Positions 17,705 to 25,770 of a stretch of 64,000 nt of DNA are shown here, piece after piece (the stretch's first letter is position 1; the number at the start of each line of letters is the position of its first letter). Source of the stretch: Microbacterium kunmingense (GTDB lineage: Bacteria > Actinomycetota > Actinomycetes > Actinomycetales > Microbacteriaceae); NCBI RefSeq assembly GCF_023155745.1, contig NZ_JAKNUS010000013.1, forward strand, positions 18,112 through 82,111, in the 5' to 3' direction. The position numbers and the translations under genes are program-made. The notes beneath the pieces are model-generated. The model was not told the DNA's origin, did not search any database, and saw nothing but the letters and a program-made list of their open reading frames with translations.

Positions 17705-19323
17705 AGGGCACGGTGCGCGATCAGGCCGCAGATCTGGTGCAGGCGGCGCTGGACGCCTATGAGGGGGACGACGAGGCGCGGGTGGCGCTGGAGGACCTCG
17801 ATCGGCGCCTGCGGGAGCCGCTGCGGCTCGCCATCGCCGGAATGGTGAAGGCGGGGAAGTCGACGCTTCTGAACGCCATGCTCGGCGAGAGGCTGGCGCC
17901 CACCGACGCCGGTGAGTGCACGCGCGTCGTCACCTGGTACCGGTACTCGACGACGCCCACCATCACCCTGCACCCGCACGAGGGACCGCCCCGGCGGATG
18001 CCGATCCGCCGGGAGGGCGGGCGTCTCATCCTCGAGCTCGACGGGATCGCGCCCGAAGAGGTGGCATGGATCGACGTGGGGTGGCCCTCGAGCGGGCTCC
18101 GCTCGATGATCCTGATCGACACCCCGGGCATCGCCTCGCTCTCCGTGGACGTCTCCGCGCGGTCGACGGCGTTCCTGGTGCCGGAGGCGAAGCCTTCGTC
18201 CGCCGACGCGATCATCTACCTCATGCGTCACCTGCACGCGTCGGACCTGAAGTTCCTGGAGTCCTTCCGCGACACGGCGGTCGGGATGTCGGAGACCGTC
18301 AACGCGGTGTCGGTCCTCTCCCGTGCGGACGAGATCGGGTCGGGCCGCATCGACTCCATGCTCTCGGCCAACAAGGTGGCCAAGCGCTACGAGCTCGACG
18401 GCGAGCTGGCCTCCCTCTCCCTCGGTGTCGTCCCCGTCGCGGGCCTCCTGGCCGAGAGCGCCCGCACCCTCCGGGAGGACGAGTACGCCGCCTTCCGCGA
18501 GCTCGCCGCGCTCCCGCGGAACGACCGGGAGAAGCTCATGATCTCGGCCGACCGCTTCGCGCGGCCGAGCGACGCGACGACCCTCAGCGAGAAGCAGCGG
18601 AAGGACCTCCTCGGCCGCTTCGGCATCTTCGGCGTGCGGCTCGCGACGGCCCTCATCCGCGGCGGGGCCGCGACATCCACCGAGCTCTCCGAGCAGCTCG
18701 TGCAGCAGAGCGGAATGAACGAGCTCCAGCAGTTCGTGCGCGAGCAGTTCCGCACGCGCGGGGCCGACCTGAAGGTCCGCGGCGTCCTCGACGGCCTGGA
18801 GCAGGTCCTGCGGGAGCATCCGCGCGAGGGCACGCGCGAGATCCTCGGCGGCATCGAGCGGATCCGTGCGACTGCCCACACGCTCCGGGAGCTGTCGCTG
18901 CTGTCGCAGGCGCGCGCCTCCGGGCTCCCGCTGCGGTCGACCGACGCCACGCTCGCCGAGCGGATCATCGGCGGGGAGGGCACGGCTCCCACGGCCCGCC
19001 TGGGGCTCGAGGAGGACGCCGACGAGGCGCTCATCCAGGAGGAGGCGGACTCGCAGCTGGCCTACTGGCGGTCGCTGAGTCAGTCGCCGCTCACCGAGCG
19101 CGCCGCGGTGGAGGTCTGCCGCGTCGTCATCCGCAGCCTCGAGCAGATCGCCTCAGAGGATGTCGGGAGCGCTGCCGGCCGGGCGGACGTCGACCTTGCG
19201 GGCGGTCCAGCGGAGGGCGTTGGGGAAGGTGCTGAAGAGCAGTCCGAGGATGGCGAGGCCGCCCTGGGCGATGAAGAGCTGCTCGAGCATGGCGCCGTAG
19301 TCGCCGGTCCCGACAAACTCTAG
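17701..19323 (+). CDS. iniC: IniC-like dynamin-family GTPase
   Basis: Second dynamin-like GTPase, 540 residues, from a GTG overlapping the iniA-like stop. P-loop GMVKAGKST at 47-55, DTPG near residue 140 and SRAD near 208 give a complete GTPase set. The C-terminal half is helical (KDLLGRFGIFGVRL, ELQQFVREQF) with no strong membrane segment, as in IniC. The last roughly 57 residues, from about 19153, are acidic, unlike the rest, and read antisense through the 3' end of the opposite gene. The ancestral stop was probably near 19150 (mycobacterial IniC has about 493 residues). Likely partner of the upstream GTPase. Confidence 0.85.
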   Translation: MKGTVRDQAADLVQAALDAYEGDDEARVALEDLDRRLREPLRLAIAGMVKAGKSTLLNAMLGERLAPTDAGECTRVVTWYRYSTTPTITLHPHEGPPRRMPIRREGGRLILELDGIAPEEVAWIDVGWPSSGLRSMILIDTPGIASLSVDVSARSTAFLVPEAKPSSADAIIYLMRHLHASDLKFLESFRDTAVGMSETVNAVSVLSRADEIGSGRIDSMLSANKVAKRYELDGELASLSLGVVPVAGLLAESARTLREDEYAAFRELAALPRNDREKLMISADRFARPSDATTLSEKQRKDLLGRFGIFGVRLATALIRGGAATSTELSEQLVQQSGMNELQQFVREQFRTRGADLKVRGVLDGLEQVLREHPREGTREILGGIERIRATAHTLRELSLLSQARASGLPLRSTDATLAERIIGGEGTAPTARLGLEEDADEALIQEEADSQLAYWRSLSQSPLTERAAVEVCRVVIRSLEQIASEDVGSAAGRADVDLAGGPAEGVGEGAEEQSEDGEAALGDEELLEHGAVVAGPDKL

Positions 19324-20082
19324 GCCGAGCAGGTACGTCACGACGAGCAAGATGAGCGTGCCGAGCTGCCACCAGCGGATGTTGCGCTTGCGTCCCGAGA
19401 ACGACACCAGCAGTGTGATCTGGACGAGCAGGATTCCCACCATGAGGCCGAACAGCGACCAGTAGAGGATGTCGGCACCGGCATCGTACGTCTCGTCGCT
19501 GCGGTCGGCGACGACGCCACGGATGACGTCGGCGATCAGGGGCAGCTGGTCCTCGCGGATGACGAAGTAGAAGACGATCGCCACGGCTCCGACGGCGAAG
19601 CTCAGCACCCAGAGGAACTGGCTCATCCGCACTGTGAACGGGGGCGGCGCCTTGGCGACGACGGGCGCCACATGGGCGCTGGCGAGACCGGGACGTTCGG
19701 GCGCCTCCCGCCGTGGCCCGGTGGCCGGCGGAGGCATGGTGCCGCGACGGGGGCCGGTCGGCGGCGGGGCCGATGTCGGCGACGCGGGCGGCCGGGGCGG
19801 CATCGCGGCCGGGCCGTTGCCCATCGGGCGGCTGGGCTGAGCGGAGCGCACGTGGTCGGCAGGGATCCGCGCCGGCTCGATCCGACCCAGTGTCGCGCGT
19901 CCCTCGGGCTCACCGCGCCGAGCGGCGGGATTCGGCTGCGGGGTGGACGGAGGCCGCTGGGCCTGCCGACGCTGCTCGGCGGCCGCGTGCTGCGCGAGAA
20001 GATCGTTTACGAAAGAATCCTCAGCCGCGTGCCGGCTTGGGGCATCGGCACGCGGCTGAGGAGGTCTCTGTTCGTCGGTCAC
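19153..20082 (-). CDS. Proline-rich cytosolic head with four-helix membrane domain
   Basis: A 309-residue protein. Residues 1-150 are Pro/Ala/Arg-rich and disordered, beginning MTDEQRPPQPRADAPSRHAA. Residues about 155-300 contain four membrane helices (VLSFAVGAVAIVFYFVI, LFGLMVGILLVQITLLV, LGTLILLVVTYLLGLEFV and LFIAQGGLAILGLLFSTF). GTG start, 25 bp after the iniB-like stop, so the two form an operon. Its last 171 bp overlap the 3' end of the iniC-like gene antisense. I do not recognise a named family. Its linkage suggests a membrane partner of the Ini-like proteins. Confidence 0.85.
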   Translation of the reverse strand: MTDEQRPPQPRADAPSRHAAEDSFVNDLLAQHAAAEQRRQAQRPPSTPQPNPAARRGEPEGRATLGRIEPARIPADHVRSAQPSRPMGNGPAAMPPRPPASPTSAPPPTGPRRGTMPPPATGPRREAPERPGLASAHVAPVVAKAPPPFTVRMSQFLWVLSFAVGAVAIVFYFVIREDQLPLIADVIRGVVADRSDETYDAGADILYWSLFGLMVGILLVQITLLVSFSGRKRNIRWWQLGTLILLVVTYLLGLEFVGTGDYGAMLEQLFIAQGGLAILGLLFSTFPNALRWTARKVDVRPAGSAPDIL

Positions 20083-20107
20083 AGAAGAACCTTACGGCGG
20101 GGAAGGA

Positions 20108-20824
20108 TCAGTACTGCTCTTCCTCGTTGTAGACGACCGCCTCGTCGGAGGCGATGTTCCCGCTGTTGTCGTACTCGTAGGAGGTGTCCTCCTCGACGAT
20201 CGCGACGTCGTTGAAGGAGTCGTCGACCACGACGTCCGTGTTCGTCTCCGTCGTGGTGTCGTTGAACGACCCCTCGGCGTCGACGTCGACGTTGGTCTCC
20301 GTCTCGGTGGTCTCCTCGTTGAACGAGCCGTCGATGTCGACGTTCGTCTCCTCGTTGCCGATGGCGATGTCGCCGGTCTCGACGTCGGTCGTGGAGTTGT
20401 CGACCGTCGCGTCGTCGCCCGCCGCGACCGAGCCGTCACCGCTGGCGATGTTGGCTTCCTGGTCGAAGATCTGGTTGACGTCGCCGTTCGCCCAGATGTT
20501 CTGGTTGACCGACTGGTCGACGACCGTCGCCCGGTTGTCGATGTTCCAGCTCTGGGTGATGTTCCAGATCTCCTTCTCCACCGGAGGCTTCGGAGGTCCG
20601 GGAGGGCCCGGGTGCGGCGGTGCGGGCTTCGGGTGGACGTCGGGACGGTCCACGATGATCGGAGCCACGGCGCGGACATCCTCCGCGGTGCATCCGCTCA
20701 GGCCGGCGCTGGCGAGCGCGCCCTCGGGATCGGCGTCGTACTCCGCGGCGGCCGCGGGGTCATTCAGCAGGCTGAGAATGAATTCGATCAATGCGTCGGC
20801 GATTGTCGCCAGCGGTGTAGTCAT
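20108..20824 (-). CDS. IniB N-terminal-domain protein with acidic repeat tail
   Basis: A 238-residue protein. Residues 1-60 (ALIEFILSLLNDPAAAAEYD, then GALASAGLSG and APIIVDRP) resemble the N-terminal domain of mycobacterial IniB: a helix with ILSL, then A-x-x-SAGL, then a V-x-x-I-V segment. A Pro-rich linker (63-82) follows, then the core at 96-157 shared with the two Asn-rich proteins (VVDQSVNQNI, ANIASGDGSVAAGDDA), then acidic Thr/Glu/Asn repeats with SFND units (166-215). Start ATG 20824 after CAGGAG. It lies between the LuxR-type regulator and the four-helix membrane protein on the same strand. IniB is induced by cell-wall inhibitors in mycobacteria, but its molecular role is unresolved. 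Confidence 0.82.
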   Translation of the reverse strand: MTTPLATIADALIEFILSLLNDPAAAAEYDADPEGALASAGLSGCTAEDVRAVAPIIVDRPDVHPKPAPPHPGPPGPPKPPVEKEIWNITQSWNIDNRATVVDQSVNQNIWANGDVNQIFDQEANIASGDGSVAAGDDATVDNSTTDVETGDIAIGNEETNVDIDGSFNEETTETETNVDVDAEGSFNDTTTETNTDVVVDDSFNDVAIVEEDTSYEYDNSGNIASDEAVVYNEEEQY

Positions 20825-20883
20825 CAGTTGGCTCCTGTCTCTTCGAGACTCATCTCAAAAGGTACGGGTCGGTGGTCGGCGGT

Positions 20884-20928
20884 GAATCGGGGATTCCCCC
20901 GAAAGGTGCGGGGGGTAGTACGGGGTTC
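20884..20928 (-). promoter_or_regulatory. Candidate operator upstream of the iniB-like gene
   Basis: Read on the minus strand, this block contains AACCCCGTAC, then CCTTTCGGGGGAATCCCCGA. The second part resembles CCCCTAGGGGGATCCCGA upstream of the two Asn-rich genes. It lies 60-104 bp upstream of the iniB-like ATG, in the 121-bp gap after the regulator gene. This is similarity by eye; the same regulator may bind all three sites. Confidence 0.4.
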
Positions 20929-20945
20929 GCCCCGTCCGCGGCGTG

Positions 20946-23480
20946 TCATGCCGGCACCGTCCCCTCGATGGGGGCGGATCCGGTGAGCGTGACGCGGAGT
21001 TTCGCGATGAGATCGGACCGCGACGTGGCCCCCAGCCGGCGGCGGATCTGCGCGATGTGGTGCTCCGCGGTGCGAGGGGAGATGAAGATCTCCTTGCCGA
21101 TCTCGGCGTATGTCTTCCCCTGCAGAACCAGTTCGGCGACTTCGCGTTCGCGCTCGCTGAGGACGCTCTGCACGGCGGTTCGGGTCGGCGCGGTCTGCGC
21201 CTCCCCATCGGCGCCGCGGGGGGCCTCGCGCGGGTGCAGCTCGCGGGCGCAGGCGAGGAGGCGCGAGCTGATCTTCCGGTCCTCGGAGCGCCGGGAGCCG
21301 TGCCCGGCGAGGCGGGCGCCGTCCCAGGCGAGACCCACCGTTCCGAGGCCGCGAGCGGCCGCCTCGACGGCGTCGGCGTCGACCTTGCCGGCGAGGACGG
21401 CCGTCCACGCCCGTCCCGCCTGCGACATCCGTCCGGCCAACGGGTTGTGCGGTTCGGCGAGGACGAGTGCCCGCGCGTGGGGGGCGAGGTCGTCGGGACG
21501 GTTCATGATGATGCCGCGCTGGATGCCCGCCCAGTGCAGCGGAGCGGACCAGGTCGACGGCTCGCCGAGGTCGGCGACGAGGGCCAATGCGCGGTCGAAT
21601 GCGGGCTGCATCCACGCGGCGTCTTCCAGCCGTGCCCCGACGATGACGAGTTCGCCGAGCGGCAGGAGGGAGTAGAGGTCGATTTCCGCCCGCGTCGCGC
21701 GCGAGCGGACCGAATCCCAGGCGGCGGACAGGCTTGCCGCGTCCTCGTAGCGTCGTGCGAGACCGACGGTGACCGCCGCGGCGAGCAGCTCGTCGCGGGC
21801 GGACAGCGGGGCTGTCCCATGCGTGGCTGCGGAGAGGAAGGCGCGCGCCTCGGCCGGGTGCTCCTGCTGCAGCGCGATCCATGCGCTCCACAGCTGCAGG
21901 CGCGGAAGCCAGCGGCCACCACCCTGGCGGTGGCGGCGCGCGTCGTCGACGGCGGCCTGCGCGGCGTCGATGTCGCCCATGCCGATGGCGACGATCGCCG
22001 TCACGACGGCCGGGAGCTCGGTCGTGGGTCCGGCATCATGACTTGCGGAGTGTAGCTCCGATGCGCGTCGGAGGTCGTCGAGCGCCCGCCGCGGAGCGGT
22101 GGACCGGAGCGACTCGGTGAGCCCCTGCTGCCAGAGCTGCAGCGCGACGCTGAGTGCTGACGGCGCCGAGCCGATCGCGACGGGCATCCCTTGGGCGGGG
22201 ATCCCGTTCTCCGCGATCTGCCCGGCGCCCGCCGCTGCCACCACTGCGCGCGTGACGCCGGCGGGGGAGACCGGCGGGACGGCGAGATAGGTCTGGTGGG
22301 CGAGCGACATCAGTCCGCGATCGGCCCACGTGGCGGCGATCGCGTCGACGACGAGGTCGTGGTCGGGGTGCGCGGCCTCGACGAGGATGCCGTCGAGGAG
22401 GGCCCCGGCGGCGTCGGTGTCGCCGGCAGCCCAGTGGGCGTGCGCATGCGCCGGCGTGAGCGCGGCCGCGTCGGCGCCGCACCGCAGCGCCTGTTCGAAG
22501 AGGGTGACCGCGAGCCGCGGATCGCGCGCGATCTCGCGGCGCGCTCGCGCGGCCAGGCGGTCTCCGAGGACCGGGTCGACGATGCCGTCGAGGCTCGCCG
22601 CGACATCCGTCCCCGGCACGAGCTCCACCCCGCCGGAGGCAACGAGGTCCACGAGGCGGTCGACCGGGAGGCCCGTGCGTGCGGCCGCGGCGACGATGGG
22701 CGCCGGCCGGCCGTTCTGCTGCAGGAGTCCCTCCGCGTGCCCTTCGGCGATGAGCTCGGCCCAGTCCGCGTGCGCGCCCTGGGCGTCGGTGATCCCGAGG
22801 CTGAGCGCCTCGATGCGGCGACGGAGGGCGGGCGAGATCGTCTCGAGGCGGTGGGTGATCCGCCGGTGCACCGCCCGGGAGAGCTCGAGGTGCTCGGCCT
22901 CCGCGGCGCAATCGCGCGGGTTATGGGTCCGGACGCACTCGTGGACGAGCCAGGCGAGACCGCCGGTCACGCGCAGGACGTGCTCGGCGCAGGCATCGCC
23001 GGCGTCGGGCAGGAGCTCGCGGATCTCGGCGAGGGTGACCTCGCCGAGGAGAATCGCCGGCGCGTTGCGCTCGACAGCCCGGGTGAGTTCGAGGAGCTCC
23101 GGTGGAGCCGGCCAGGTGCGGTACGCGATCACCACCGCCGCGTCGGGGCGGTGGGCGCGATCGATCAGCTCGGACAGACGTGCCGGGTCGAGCGTGTGGG
23201 CGTCATCGACCAGAAGGGCAACGTCGTCGGGGACCGTCGAGATGCGATCGCGTGCGGACAGCAGCCTGACCGGCCGGTCATCGGCCTCGAGCTGAGCGTG
23301 GAGGAAGCGGAGGGCGTCGGTCTTTCCGGAGCCGTGTCCCCCCACGATGGCGGCGCGGACCGCTCGATCCGTCGCGACGATGGCGTGCAGCGCGGTCAGC
23401 GCGTGCAGGGCACGGGGCATCATCGAGGCGGTCCGGGTGTCCGACGAACTGTTCAGCAGAGTCGTCATCGGAGTGCTCAC
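20946..23480 (-). CDS. STAND/AAA ATPase LuxR-type transcriptional regulator (IniR-like)
   Basis: An 844-residue regulator. Walker A GGHGSGKT lies at 47-54 and Walker B ALLVDDAH near residue 87. A long alpha-helical, TPR-like sensor region follows, and a C-terminal LuxR helix-turn-helix occupies the last 70 residues (VLSEREREVAELVLQGKTYA, SPRTAEHHIAQIRRRLG). The size and layout match the large LuxR regulator beside mycobacterial iniBAC (Rv0339c, about 832 residues). The start is GTG 23480, four bases after the hsp70-like stop; ATG 23468 is an alternative. It probably senses an envelope signal and controls the adjacent iniB-like and Asn-rich genes; this is inferred from position. Confidence 0.88.
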   Translation of the reverse strand: MSTPMTTLLNSSSDTRTASMMPRALHALTALHAIVATDRAVRAAIVGGHGSGKTDALRFLHAQLEADDRPVRLLSARDRISTVPDDVALLVDDAHTLDPARLSELIDRAHRPDAAVVIAYRTWPAPPELLELTRAVERNAPAILLGEVTLAEIRELLPDAGDACAEHVLRVTGGLAWLVHECVRTHNPRDCAAEAEHLELSRAVHRRITHRLETISPALRRRIEALSLGITDAQGAHADWAELIAEGHAEGLLQQNGRPAPIVAAAARTGLPVDRLVDLVASGGVELVPGTDVAASLDGIVDPVLGDRLAARARREIARDPRLAVTLFEQALRCGADAAALTPAHAHAHWAAGDTDAAGALLDGILVEAAHPDHDLVVDAIAATWADRGLMSLAHQTYLAVPPVSPAGVTRAVVAAAGAGQIAENGIPAQGMPVAIGSAPSALSVALQLWQQGLTESLRSTAPRRALDDLRRASELHSASHDAGPTTELPAVVTAIVAIGMGDIDAAQAAVDDARRHRQGGGRWLPRLQLWSAWIALQQEHPAEARAFLSAATHGTAPLSARDELLAAAVTVGLARRYEDAASLSAAWDSVRSRATRAEIDLYSLLPLGELVIVGARLEDAAWMQPAFDRALALVADLGEPSTWSAPLHWAGIQRGIIMNRPDDLAPHARALVLAEPHNPLAGRMSQAGRAWTAVLAGKVDADAVEAAARGLGTVGLAWDGARLAGHGSRRSEDRKISSRLLACARELHPREAPRGADGEAQTAPTRTAVQSVLSEREREVAELVLQGKTYAEIGKEIFISPRTAEHHIAQIRRRLGATSRSDLIAKLRVTLTGSAPIEGTVPA

Positions 23481-23484
23481 CGGG

Positions 23485-25488
23485 TCAGGCCGGGGTGTCG
23501 GGGCTCGGCGTGGACTCGGCCGGCGGTGTCTCCGCAGGCGGCTCGGGCTGCGGCGCGGGCTCCTGTGTCTGCGTGACCTCGGGAGCGGGCGTCGTCTCCG
23601 TCGGCGTCGGGTCAGGCGTGCCGGTGTCCGTCGGCGTCGGGTCAGGAGTGCCGGTGTCCGTCGGCGTCGGGTCAGGAGTGCCGGTGTCCGTCGGCGTCGG
23701 GGTCCCGGTTCCCGGGTCGGTCGGCGTCGGGGTTCCGGTTCCCGGGTCGGTCGGCGTCGGAGTTCCGGTTCCCGGGTCGGTCGGCGTCGTCGTCGGGTTG
23801 CTCGTCGTCGGGTTCGACGTCGGCGACGTGGTGCTTCCCCCACCGCTGGACTGCGACGGCTTCGGCGAGGAGGGCTTCCCCGAGGTCGGCGACTGCGTCG
23901 ACGTCGGCTTCGGCTCGGGCGGACGCACCGCCGCGTTCCGCTCGGCAGCCTGCTTGCGGGCGTTCGTGGCCTTCGGCTTCGCTTTGCTCGAGCCGCGGTC
24001 CTGCGAAGCCTGGGGCGCCTGGGGCGCCTGGCCCACGGCAACCGGGTCGGAGGTCGGGAGATCCCCGACAGCCGCAGGCGAAGGCGTGAGCTCTACGTCC
24101 ACCCACTCGCGCAGGTTCTCCGTTGACGCGGTGGTGTTAAACGTCCCGGCGCCGAGACCACCGGCGCTGGCGAAGACCAGGCCCGTGGCGATGACGAGGG
24201 CACCGGCGCCGGCCGCGGCGACGGCGGGCACGCGCTGATACCAGCGGCGCGCAGCCTTCTGCTCGGCGGGGCCGGCGGGGTCGAACACGGCCAGATCGGT
24301 CGTGGCGGCAGCCGCGGCATCCGTCGTGGCCAAGGCGCCCGCGGCAGCACCGGCGCCGACGGGAACGAGCGCGAGAGACGCGATCGACTCGTCAACGTTG
24401 GCCGGGACGAGCGCGCGGGCCGCGCCCAGGGCGATGGATGACTTCGGGTCGGCGTCGATCGCGATCGGCCGATCGAGGCGCTCGGAGAGCCGCTCGGCGA
24501 CGAGCGGGATCCGGGACGATCCGCCGATGAGGAGAATGCTCTCGAGGGCCTCGGGCTCGAGTCCGGCCGAGTCGAGCCCGTCCTCGAGGGTGTCGATCGT
24601 GCGCTCGATGGAGCCGTCGATCATCTCCTCGAACTCCTGGCGCGTCAGTCGAACACTGGTCGCTCCCGAGGGGAGCAGCACCGGCACGGTGACGTCGGAG
24701 TCGAACGAGAGGGCTTCCTTGGCCTCGACGCACTCGCGACGCAGCTGTGCCAGCGCGAGGCGGATGTCGGGGTCGACGTCATTGAGGTCTGCCTCGGCGA
24801 CGCCCGACGAGCGCAGCACGTGACGGAACACGGCATCGTCGAAGTCGGCCCCGCCGAGGTTGTCGATGCCGACCGGGATGCCCACGGGAGCGAAGGAGCC
24901 GTCGGCGCTCTTGCGCAGGATGACGGAGTCGAAGGTGCCGCCGCCGAGGTCGTAGACGGCGAGAGCCTGCCCGGCCTCCATGACGCGGCCCGACTCGTAG
25001 TGACGGGCGGCGGCCTCGGGCTCGGTGATCAGGTGAACGTCCTTGACGCCCAGCTTGTCGAGCGCCGAGAGGATCAGGCCGATACGGTGCGGACCCCACG
25101 CGGTGGGGTGGGTGAGCATCACCGCTTCGGGACGGGAGCCCTCACGCTCGACGACAGCGTCGACCACGGCCGACACGGTGTGCGCCCACAGCTTCTCGGC
25201 CGGGATCGACCGTCCGCCGGCGACCACCGGCACATCGTCGCCGATGCTGCGCTTGAACTCGCGCACGAGCCGCTCGGGCTGCGTGATGCCGCGACGCTCG
25301 GCGGCGTCTCCGATCAGCAGCTCGCCGTCATCGGCGACGAACACCACCGTGGCGGCGCTGTCGTTGCGTCGTCCCAGCGGGAACGGTGCCGCGACGATGC
25401 TGCCGTCGGGCGCGGTGCGCGCCGTTGCCGCAGCGATCCGCGTCGTTCCGACGTCGATCCCCAAGAAATACGTAGCCCCAGTAGCCAA
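23485..25488 (-). CDS. Membrane-anchored Hsp70-family protein with Pro/Thr repeat tail
   Basis: A 667-residue protein. Residues 1-370 form an Hsp70-type ATPase with GIDVGTTRIAAA (10-21), VYDLGGGTFD (178-187) and LLIGGSSRIPLV (319-330). The normal peptide-binding domain is missing. Instead there is an Ala-rich linker, one membrane helix (421-441), and about 220 residues of Pro/Thr/Ser-rich extracytoplasmic tail with exact decapeptide repeats: DPGTGTPTPT three times (571-600), then DTGTPDPTPT three times (601-630). It begins at TTG 25488 after GGGGGAG. It is cotranscribed with the LuxR-type regulator (stop 4 bp before that start) and diverges from groES across a 315-bp gap with CIRCE sites. Similar Hsp70-TM proteins exist in actinobacteria; clients are unknown. 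Confidence 0.9.
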   Translation of the reverse strand: MATGATYFLGIDVGTTRIAAATARTAPDGSIVAAPFPLGRRNDSAATVVFVADDGELLIGDAAERRGITQPERLVREFKRSIGDDVPVVAGGRSIPAEKLWAHTVSAVVDAVVEREGSRPEAVMLTHPTAWGPHRIGLILSALDKLGVKDVHLITEPEAAARHYESGRVMEAGQALAVYDLGGGTFDSVILRKSADGSFAPVGIPVGIDNLGGADFDDAVFRHVLRSSGVAEADLNDVDPDIRLALAQLRRECVEAKEALSFDSDVTVPVLLPSGATSVRLTRQEFEEMIDGSIERTIDTLEDGLDSAGLEPEALESILLIGGSSRIPLVAERLSERLDRPIAIDADPKSSIALGAARALVPANVDESIASLALVPVGAGAAAGALATTDAAAAATTDLAVFDPAGPAEQKAARRWYQRVPAVAAAGAGALVIATGLVFASAGGLGAGTFNTTASTENLREWVDVELTPSPAAVGDLPTSDPVAVGQAPQAPQASQDRGSSKAKPKATNARKQAAERNAAVRPPEPKPTSTQSPTSGKPSSPKPSQSSGGGSTTSPTSNPTTSNPTTTPTDPGTGTPTPTDPGTGTPTPTDPGTGTPTPTDTGTPDPTPTDTGTPDPTPTDTGTPDPTPTETTPAPEVTQTQEPAPQPEPPAETPPAESTPSPDTPA
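23599..23778 (-). repeat. 30-bp tandem repeats inside the hsp70-like gene
   Basis: Six in-frame 30-bp units encode the two decapeptide repeat types (three copies each) of the extracytoplasmic tail. Neighbouring units are almost identical at DNA level, so copy number is expected to vary between strains by slippage. Confidence 0.85.
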
Positions 25489-25698
25489 GTTCTCATCTCC
25501 CCCAAGAGAGTCGATTCCGGAACCTCCCCAGGTTCCGCCCCAATTCGACTCTGTCTGCCGCGTTGCTCGTCACTGAGTGGTCTCAGCAATGAGAGCGGCG
25601 TCCCACCTCGGATGATACACACGTCTTCCGACGTCCGATAGGTCGTCCGGTGACCGTTTGCCCGTGTGTCGCGAACTGGTACTGTGCGCGCTTCGAAT

Positions 25699-25725
25699 CT
25701 GGCACTCACGTTGCGGGAGTGCCAG
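25699..25725. promoter_or_regulatory. CIRCE-type operator 1 (HrcA site)
   Basis: CTGGCACTC, nine bases, then GAGTGCCAG form a perfect 9-9-9 inverted repeat matching the CIRCE pattern (TTAGCACTC-N9-GAGTGCTAA) except for the outermost bases. It overlaps the -35 region of the proposed groES promoter, consistent with HrcA repression. Confidence 0.85.
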
Positions 25726-25740
25726 CGGTTTGCCTACACT
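25711..25740 (+). promoter_or_regulatory. Proposed groES promoter
   Basis: TTGCGG (25711-25716) and TACACT (25735-25740) with an 18-bp spacer form a vegetative-type promoter. It is flanked by the two CIRCE operators, a layout that would allow tight HrcA control. Confidence 0.5.
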
Positions 25741-25743
25741 GGA

Positions 25744-25770
25744 TTAGCACTCTCAAGGTGTGGGTGCTAA
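25744..25770. promoter_or_regulatory. CIRCE-type operator 2 (HrcA site)
   Basis: TTAGCACTC, nine bases, then GGGTGCTAA: a consensus CIRCE element with one mismatch in the right arm. It lies just downstream of the proposed -10 box, 33 bp before groES. Confidence 0.9.

Noticed and set aside
20946..24041. A long N-terminal extension of the LuxR-type regulator
   Set aside because: The extension is an Arg-rich shadow of the hsp70-like repeat region. GTG 23480 lies just after the hsp70-like stop and gives the expected size.
13441..25488. Genomic island or prophage origin for the Ini-like region
   Set aside because: No integrase, tRNA, attachment repeats or change in GC were seen. The region looks native to the chromosome.
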